64,000 bases of DNA from Bacteroidales bacterium (GTDB lineage Bacteria; Bacteroidota; Bacteroidia; Bacteroidales; F082). Within the stretch, counting starts at the first letter, position 1; the number at the start of each line of letters is the position of its first letter. The stretch is from the NCBI GenBank assembly GCA_016285355.1, contig JAEEQP010000002.1, forward strand, positions 1 to 64,000, read 5' to 3'. Made by a program: the position numbers and the translations under genes. The notes under the pieces were generated by a model. It worked only from the letters and a program-made list of their open reading frames with translations. It was not told the DNA's origin and ran no database searches. Of the stretch, positions 59,299 to 64,000 are shown piece by piece.

Positions 59299-59604
59299 TT
59301 AATCAATTGCTTTTATAATATCCCCCTCTAACAAATAATTGCCTTCTAATAAGTCGCAATCATTGGCTAGTTCTTTTTCAATTTCATCATCCATTATTCC
59401 CTCGAAAAAGTAATATTCTTCTTCGTCTATGATTCTTCCAATGTGATTCTCTGGAATTTGAAAATATTCTCCGTTTTCGATTTCAACAGGAACGCCTTCA
59501 TAGCCTTGCTCAACAAGAAGGGCGTCATCCATTTCCTCGTCAAATTCATCAATTCCGCGTAATTCACGCATATGCTCTATTGTTGGCATAATTAAAATTT
59601 CCAT
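59299..59604 (-). CDS. Very acidic small protein
   Basis: The frame gives 101 residues with about 32 Asp/Glu against 5 Lys/Arg, so a strongly negative protein. An ATG five codons in (MPTIEHMRELRGIDEF) may be the real start. No domain is recognised. It has a candidate -7 box (59753-59760) and lies upstream of the PD-(D/E)XK nuclease on the same strand. Such acidity is seen in DNA mimics that block DNA-binding enzymes and in some antitoxins or immunity proteins. That is only a possibility. Confidence 0.55.
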   Translation of the reverse strand: MEILIMPTIEHMRELRGIDEFDEEMDDALLVEQGYEGVPVEIENGEYFQIPENHIGRIIDEEEYYFFEGIMDDEIEKELANDCDLLEGNYLLEGDIIKAID

Positions 59605-59752
59605 ATCTTATGACTTTTACATTTGTTAAAACTCATCTTCTTTTTATCCATTTTCTCCCATTGGCGGTAAAAGTTCGGTTCAATCCTTAGCAGGTTTCAG
59701 AAACACACTACAGAAAGCTCCAGTGTATCCAGAAAGGAGATAAACTATACTG

Positions 59753-59760
59753 CAAAGATA
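59753..59760 (-). promoter_or_regulatory. -7 box (TATCTTTG) upstream of the acidic protein gene
   Basis: CAAAGATA on the plus strand, about 150 bases before the start at 59604. No -33 was identified. Confidence 0.4.
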
Positions 59761-59804
59761 CACAAACAATGCAAAACCGTAGCACAGACATATAATTTTT
59801 TGTT

Positions 59805-60317
59805 TCACCCAATCGGATCCCCACAAAAATCCTTCCGTTTGCAGTGCGAACAATGTTTGCCTATCCAAACGGCATCGAATTGGTTCATGGCTTGCTCGAC
59901 CAATTCGGGATTATCGGTGAGGATGCCAGCCTCGAAGTTGCGCGTGCCTTCTCCTTTCATGCCGATGCCTGCACCAGTGAGGTTGGCACTGCCGATGTAG
60001 GCCACTTGGCCGTCGAAGACCAAGATTTTGAAATGCACCCTCGGGCAGAGCGCCCTTTCAAGACCATCGAACAAAGCCGGGTATTTATCGAAGTCCTCGC
60101 GGAAGGCTGGTCCAGGCTCTTTGGCATGAATGAGCCGAACTTCGACACCTTTTTCAATTAGCTGAGCCAAGACCGCAAGGAATGGCTTCGTTTGCGAGCC
60201 AACCTTGACATAAAGGTCTTTGATGTCGGCGGTGCCAATCCAAAGGCTTTTCTTCACCATAGGGACACGCGCGAGGACTTCGGTATAATGGATGGTATCT
60301 GTGATGAATTTCAGCAT
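59805..60317 (-). CDS. Single-HKD phospholipase D-like protein
   Basis: I start at the ATG at 60317 (170 residues, MLKFITDTIHYTEVLARVPM), 25 bases after a TATTTTTG box. One HKD motif is present: HFKILVFDGQVAYIGSANLT (HxK, Asp, GSxN). Single-HKD proteins work as dimers and include nucleases such as Nuc and BfiI as well as phospholipases. The C-terminus adds KHCSHCKRKDFCG, three cysteines that could bind zinc or an Fe-S cluster. It lies directly downstream of the Fic gene on the same strand. Confidence 0.82.
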   Translation of the reverse strand: MLKFITDTIHYTEVLARVPMVKKSLWIGTADIKDLYVKVGSQTKPFLAVLAQLIEKGVEVRLIHAKEPGPAFREDFDKYPALFDGLERALCPRVHFKILVFDGQVAYIGSANLTGAGIGMKGEGTRNFEAGILTDNPELVEQAMNQFDAVWIGKHCSHCKRKDFCGDPIG

Positions 60318-60342
60318 GGTTAAAGTTGTTTGTTCAACAATG

Positions 60343-60350
60343 CAAAAATA
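60343..60350 (-). promoter_or_regulatory. -7 box (TATTTTTG) for the PLD-like gene
   Basis: CAAAAATA on the plus strand, 25 bases upstream of the chosen ATG at 60317. Confidence 0.5.
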
Positions 60351-60382
60351 GCAAAAGCTTGCGTGAAAACATTGCGCAAGTT

Positions 60383-61264
60383 TCAATGTTTAATCCGATA
60401 ATACCCCAACACTACTTTAAAGTTATCTTGCGCCGTGAGGCATGTATCGCGCAAATAGCCATTGATTTTGCCCCAATTCTGGATGCCTCGGTAATAGAAC
60501 AGGCGCAAGTCCTCCGTGATGATAAACGGAACTATACTCGTTTGAAGGCATTGCCAAAACAACAGCAGCCGCCCGACACGCCCATTGCCGTCTTGGAAAG
60601 GATGGATGCGCTCAAAGCGCACATGAAAATCCAGCAAGTCGTCAAACTCAACCTGCTTGAGGGAGCTGTAATCGGCAAGCAGCGACTTCATCTGCCGATG
60701 GACGTCTTCGGGCTGTGCGGTTTCCTCTTCTCCCACGGCATTGGCAAGACGCTTGTAATCGCCAACGGCAAACCACGACTTGCGGCTATCGGAAGTGTTT
60801 GTCTTCAATAGCAGGTGCAGTTGCTTGATGTGGGTTTCAGTAATTCTTTCCGTGGCATGGTCGATGACATAATCGATGCATCGGAAATGGTTGACGGTCT
60901 CCATGATGTCGTCAATGCGCGTGTTTTCTGTGGTGATGCCAAGGGTGTTGGTCTCAAAGATGTAACGCGTCTGTTCCTTGGTCAAACGGCTGCCTTCGAT
61001 GAGATTGGAGTTGTAAGTCAAGTCAATTTGTATGCGGTGATAGATGCCGCCTTTCATCTTGGCTTCCTTTTGTTCACGTAATGCGGCGAGCAAGGGCGAC
61101 ACCTTCTTTTTTCCTCGTTTGGGCAAGGTGGCCTCGGCAGGAATGTTCCATGTTTTTCCAGTAAGGAACGCCCCTTCTATTTTGCACGTAGCGCAATAGT
61201 TGCGTGCCGTGCGCTCGCTGATGCCGTGTTTTTCGGCGAACTGACTGACTGAAATGTACTCCAT
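60383..61264 (-). CDS. Fic family protein with N-terminal HTH and inhibitory helix
   Basis: The 293-residue protein starts with a helix-turn-helix-like segment (about 1-45, ISVSQFAEKHGISERTARNY). Then come the class II-type inhibitory motif SNLIEGS (86-92, Ser-xxx-Glu-Gly) and the full catalytic Fic motif RIHPFQDGNGRVGR (H221). Fic proteins of this layout AMPylate target proteins and are self-restrained by the inhibitory glutamate. The target is unknown, and the HTH may allow autoregulation. The promoter at 61295-61325 supports the start. Confidence 0.9.
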   Translation of the reverse strand: MEYISVSQFAEKHGISERTARNYCATCKIEGAFLTGKTWNIPAEATLPKRGKKKVSPLLAALREQKEAKMKGGIYHRIQIDLTYNSNLIEGSRLTKEQTRYIFETNTLGITTENTRIDDIMETVNHFRCIDYVIDHATERITETHIKQLHLLLKTNTSDSRKSWFAVGDYKRLANAVGEEETAQPEDVHRQMKSLLADYSSLKQVEFDDLLDFHVRFERIHPFQDGNGRVGRLLLFWQCLQTSIVPFIITEDLRLFYYRGIQNWGKINGYLRDTCLTAQDNFKVVLGYYRIKH

Positions 61265-61294
61265 CTATCGGCAAATTTTGACTAAAAACCGCTG

Positions 61295-61325
61295 CAAAGG
61301 TAGTGATTTTTGCCGATACCGGCAA
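61295..61325 (-). promoter_or_regulatory. Promoter of the Fic gene
   Basis: The minus strand reads TTG (61325-61323), 20 bases, TACCTTTG (61302-61295), about 30 bases before the ATG. Confidence 0.65.
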
Positions 61326-61348
61326 GTTTTTCAATTAAAACCGCTTCC

Positions 61349-62983
61349 CTAATGAATGTAACATGTCTTTATTTTGGCTGCGGGGATTTCGTTTTCTGCC
61401 ACGGTCATGAGGTCCCTGTCGAGGATGACGAAATCAGCGTCTTTCCCGACTTCGATGCTGCCTTTGCGGTTTTCGAGGAAACAACCTTTGGCCACCCAAA
61501 TGGTGATGGAACGCAGGGCTTGTTCGCGATTTAGCGCGTTCTCCATCTGGAATCCTTCGGCGGGAGTGCCGTCCAAGTGCTTGCGGGCGACTGCGGCATA
61601 GAAGGTGTAGATGGGGCTGATGTCCTCGATGGGGAAGTCGGTGCCATTCACAACCCAGCCGTTTTGTTGTAAAAGCCGTTGGTAGGCGTAGGCGTTCTTG
61701 ATGCGCTCACCGAGACGTTCATCGGCCCAGTCCATGTCGGAGGTGCAATGCGTGGTCTGGATGGATGGGATGACGGAGAGGTCGGCATAGCGTTGGAAGT
61801 CAGCCTCGGCCACGGTTTGTGAATGCTCGATGCGCCAACGGAAGTCGTTTTTGCCTTTGAGGTATTCAGAATAGATGTCCAAAATATGTCTCACGCCGCC
61901 GTCACCGATGGCATGGCAACAGACTTGATAACCAGCCTCGTATGACTTTTGGCAAACATGGCGATAAAACTCGTCACTTTCCAAAATCAGGCCAGTATTT
62001 TCAGGGTCGTCAGTATAGGGCTCAATCAGTTTTGCGCCACGAGAGCCCAAAGCTCCGTCGGCATAGATTTTCACGCTTCTGACGGTGAGTCTTTCCTTGT
62101 CAATCACGCCTTGACTCATGAAGTAATCCATCGTCTCGTCATCAGGATTGACCATCGCATTGACGTGCATTTTGAGTTGTCCGGATTGTTGCAGGCTGTC
62201 GATAAGCTCGATGGTGGCAATGTCCAGTCCAGCATCCGTGACACTGGTCAGACCGACACCCATGCAGTTCTCCTGCGCCTTGAGCAGGGCTTGGATGCGT
62301 AACTCGGTTTCCATCTTTGGCACTAAAGCCTTGGCGGCATCAGCCAAATTGTCCAACAATACACCAGTGCAGTGTCCGTCTTTGATAAGAGCCATGCCAC
62401 CGTCCATCTTCGTGTTTTCGTCGATGCCAGCCAGTTCCAACACCTCCTTGGAGACCAGCACCGCATGACCATCCACGCGGGTCAGCAAGATTTTTTTCTC
62501 AGGGAAGACTTCGGCAAGCCTCTCATTGTCAGGAAACTCGGCCACTTCCCAAAGGTTCTGGTCCCAGCCGCGACCCAAAAGCCACTCAGAAGGGTAGAGG
62601 CTATTGTGTACCATGAGGCGTTCGATGACCTCATCAAAAGATAGACAGCCTTTCAGGTCGGCCCAGCGGATAAGGTTCTCGCCATAGCCTGTGAAGTGGC
62701 AATGACCGTCCATAAAACCAGGATAGACCGCATCGCCTTGAGCGTCAATGGTTTCCTTAGCGGCATATTGGTTCATTATAGTTTCTTCATCACCAACGGC
62801 GACAAATTTTCCGTCTTTCACGGCAAAGGCTTGGGCTTTGGAGAAATCGTTGTCAACGGTGTAGATGTTGGCATTGTAGACAATGAGGTCGACGGATGTT
62901 TTTTGGTTGCAGGAGGTCATAAAGGTAAATATTAAAGCAACGAATGCTGTGGCGTTAAGTATTTGTTTTATAGGTGTTTTCAT
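61349..62983 (-). CDS. Amidohydrolase family lipoprotein (YtcJ-like)
   Basis: I start at the ATG at 62983 (544 residues). The signal ends TFMTSC (C25), a lipobox, and the longer start would overlap the carbonic anhydrase stop. The amidohydrolase-3 (YtcJ-like) layout is visible: VDLIVYNANIYTVD, PGFMDGHCHFTGYG (metal HxH), RVDGHAVLVS, SVKIYADGALGSRGA, CHAIGDGG, RIEHSQT, NGTDFPIED, and the closing beta sandwich KGSIEVGKDADFVILDRD. It probably hydrolyses an amide or similar bond in the periplasm; the substrate is unknown. It is 17 bases downstream of the carbonic anhydrase gene. Confidence 0.9.
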   Translation of the reverse strand: MKTPIKQILNATAFVALIFTFMTSCNQKTSVDLIVYNANIYTVDNDFSKAQAFAVKDGKFVAVGDEETIMNQYAAKETIDAQGDAVYPGFMDGHCHFTGYGENLIRWADLKGCLSFDEVIERLMVHNSLYPSEWLLGRGWDQNLWEVAEFPDNERLAEVFPEKKILLTRVDGHAVLVSKEVLELAGIDENTKMDGGMALIKDGHCTGVLLDNLADAAKALVPKMETELRIQALLKAQENCMGVGLTSVTDAGLDIATIELIDSLQQSGQLKMHVNAMVNPDDETMDYFMSQGVIDKERLTVRSVKIYADGALGSRGAKLIEPYTDDPENTGLILESDEFYRHVCQKSYEAGYQVCCHAIGDGGVRHILDIYSEYLKGKNDFRWRIEHSQTVAEADFQRYADLSVIPSIQTTHCTSDMDWADERLGERIKNAYAYQRLLQQNGWVVNGTDFPIEDISPIYTFYAAVARKHLDGTPAEGFQMENALNREQALRSITIWVAKGCFLENRKGSIEVGKDADFVILDRDLMTVAENEIPAAKIKTCYIH

Positions 62984-63000
62984 ATTTAATGGTTTTGCGT

Positions 63001-63549
63001 TTATAGCCATTCCACTTTTCCGCTTTTGAGGTCGTAAAATGCCGCAACGACTTTGGCTCCGACATGATGGACAATTTCATCTTCCTCAATCAGTTGCGCC
63101 ATCCTTTTGGCGTGGCGACGGGCATTGTCGTCGATGCAGTACTTTGTGTTAATGGCAAGTTGGATGCGTTTGGCAATGTGGAAGATATGGCCGGGCAAGT
63201 CACCGCCTTGGCAGGTCGCCGTGACGGCTCCGCAACTGCCGTGGCCCATCACCACCACCAAAGGAGTTCCAAGATGCTCAACGGCATATTCAATGGAGCC
63301 GAGCACATCCTCGTCCACCACATTGCCCGCATTACGGATGACGAAGAGGTCACCGAGTTTCTGGTCGAAGATGATTTCAGGTGCAACACGGCTATCAGAG
63401 CAGCACAGCACCACGGCAAAGGGATGCTGGCCTTCAGTTAGTTTTTCCCGCAATTCCGCATAATTGTCTTTCGGTGTCAAGGCTCCCGAGACGAAGCGGG
63501 TGTTGCCAGCTTTAAGTAGGTCTAAGGCTTTATCTGATTGGGTATTCAT
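63001..63549 (-). CDS. Beta-class carbonic anhydrase
   Basis: The enzyme interconverts CO2 and bicarbonate with zinc. The 182-residue protein has LCCSDSRVAPE (zinc Cys and the Asp/Arg dyad), GDLFVIRNAGNVVD, and VMGHGSCGAVTA (zinc His and Cys), all conserved in beta carbonic anhydrases. There is no signal peptide, so it is cytoplasmic. It lies upstream of the amidohydrolase gene on the same strand, without an obvious functional link. Confidence 0.95.
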   Translation of the reverse strand: MNTQSDKALDLLKAGNTRFVSGALTPKDNYAELREKLTEGQHPFAVVLCCSDSRVAPEIIFDQKLGDLFVIRNAGNVVDEDVLGSIEYAVEHLGTPLVVVMGHGSCGAVTATCQGGDLPGHIFHIAKRIQLAINTKYCIDDNARRHAKRMAQLIEEDEIVHHVGAKVVAAFYDLKSGKVEWL

Positions 63550-63573
63550 TGTAAAAAGTTTTTTTTTGTTTTA

Positions 63574-64000
63574 TCAGAATCTTAAAATGTCTTCCTCTGA
63601 ATCGGAGAAGGCATTGGAACGTTCTAACTGGAGTTGCATAGTGTCAAAGTCTTCTGCTTGCAGTTGGGAACTGAATAGGCGTACGCGGCTCATGGCTCGG
63701 ATAAGCACCGATGGGTCGCTTTGGCGGGTCAGTTTCCGCAAAGCATCAAGATAATCGGTCCTGAACACAGTAGGGATGATGATTTTCGATTCGTTGGCAT
63801 GGGTCAGCTCAGCGTTCATCATGATACGTGATACACGACCGTTGCCATCGTCGAAAGGATGTACTTCGCTGATCATGAACAATATGAAGACGGCTTTGGC
63901 AAAGGGTGTCCTGAGCGCCTGATAGAAATCAAATCCTTTTTTCAAGGTTCCTCTGACGAGTTCGAAATCAACGAATAGGCTGTTTCCTGCGCGGTTGTTC
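63574..64000 (-). CDS. Fic family protein, partial (cut by the window end)
   Basis: The reading frame is open to the last base, so the N-terminal part is outside the window; 141 C-terminal residues are visible. SEVHPFDDGNGRVSRIMMNA is a complete Fic motif (HPFxxGNGRxxR). The remainder (LRKLTRQSDPSVLIRAMSRV) is a helical C-terminal domain. It is the third Fic-fold protein within 8 kb. Any inhibitory helix or regulatory domain would be in the missing part. Confidence 0.87.
   Translation of the reverse strand, partial: NNRAGNSLFVDFELVRGTLKKGFDFYQALRTPFAKAVFILFMISEVHPFDDGNGRVSRIMMNAELTHANESKIIIPTVFRTDYLDALRKLTRQSDPSVLIRAMSRVRLFSSQLQAEDFDTMQLQLERSNAFSDSEEDILRF

Noticed and set aside
61265..61334. 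Alternative 86-residue frame overlapping the Fic start
   Set aside because: It overlaps the Fic promoter and the HTH-coding region in another frame and has no features.
1..64000. tRNA, rRNA, insertion sequences, or replication origin
   Set aside because: No cloverleaf-like clusters, rRNA segments, transposase motifs or DnaA-box clusters were recognised by eye; short RNAs could still be missed.

Overview
The window looks like a chromosome segment of a Gram-negative Bacteroidales-type bacterium (phylum Bacteroidota). The evidence is type IX secretion (T9SS) genes (gldJ, porU, porV), several secreted proteins with T9SS-type C-terminal sorting domains, many -7 boxes of the Bacteroidota form TAnnTTTG, and genes typical of the phylum (DUF5618, DUF6169, a PorE-like TPR/PD40/OmpA protein). 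GC content is moderate. Two stretches (about 7.1-9.1 kb and 57.3-59.8 kb) are visibly richer in A+T and hold accessory genes. No rRNA, tRNA, insertion sequence or CRISPR array was seen.

Layout. 0-3.8 kb: the end of a secreted protein, then a small membrane protein and the lipid A genes lpxD, lpxC and lpxA. 3.8-7.1 kb (minus): glycosyltransferase, methyltransferase and Wzx-type flippase. 7.1-9.0 kb (minus): an OLD-like AAA ATPase with a TOPRIM-like partner, a candidate defence pair. 9.2-14.8 kb (minus): a secreted protein, anmK, murF and gldJ. 15.1-23.7 kb (plus): porU, a second PorU-like C25 peptidase and porV. 23.8-26.1 kb (minus): a Gate-domain membrane protein and a porin. 26.1-28.6 kb: repeat-rich DNA holding a broken secreted protein, a small two-gene module with a DUF6169 gene split by an amber codon, and Hsp20. 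28.6-36.6 kb: MFS transporter, EEP hydrolase, two EamA transporters, SpoU-type RNA methyltransferase, four-helix-bundle protein, lipoprotein, Na/Ca exchanger and YggS. 36.6-39.4 kb: DUF5618, ffh and folD. 39.6-44.8 kb (plus): M28 peptidase, propeller-like protein, PorE-like protein and SGNH lipoprotein. 44.8-53.4 kb (minus): rhomboid, CotH protein, gcvT, an unknown secreted protein, and a chain of four overlapping genes (Fur-like, HD hydrolase, beta-helix protein, T9SS-sorted protein). 53.8-64 kb (minus): short UvrA-like ATPase, RhuM-Fic protein, PD-(D/E)XK nuclease, very acidic small protein, PLD-like protein, Fic protein, amidohydrolase, carbonic anhydrase and a partial third Fic protein.

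How it fits together. Much of the window builds and furnishes the cell envelope: lipid A acylation, surface-glycan export, peptidoglycan synthesis and recycling, and T9SS assembly with its secreted clients. The accessory genes (ATPase/TOPRIM pair, nuclease/Fic/PLD cluster) look like defence or stress functions, but this is inferred from domains and neighbourhood.

The intergenic DNA is unusually rich in palindromic and short-unit repeats. There are GTAGAGACG palindromes (one inside a reading frame), inverted arms of degenerate heptamers, an LRQAQGP-coding repeat, and three consecutive inverted repeats near 53.5-53.75 kb that share inner motifs but have different self-complementary arms. I consider these repeats, the ATPase/TOPRIM pair and the tandem PorU-like genes the parts most worth following up.
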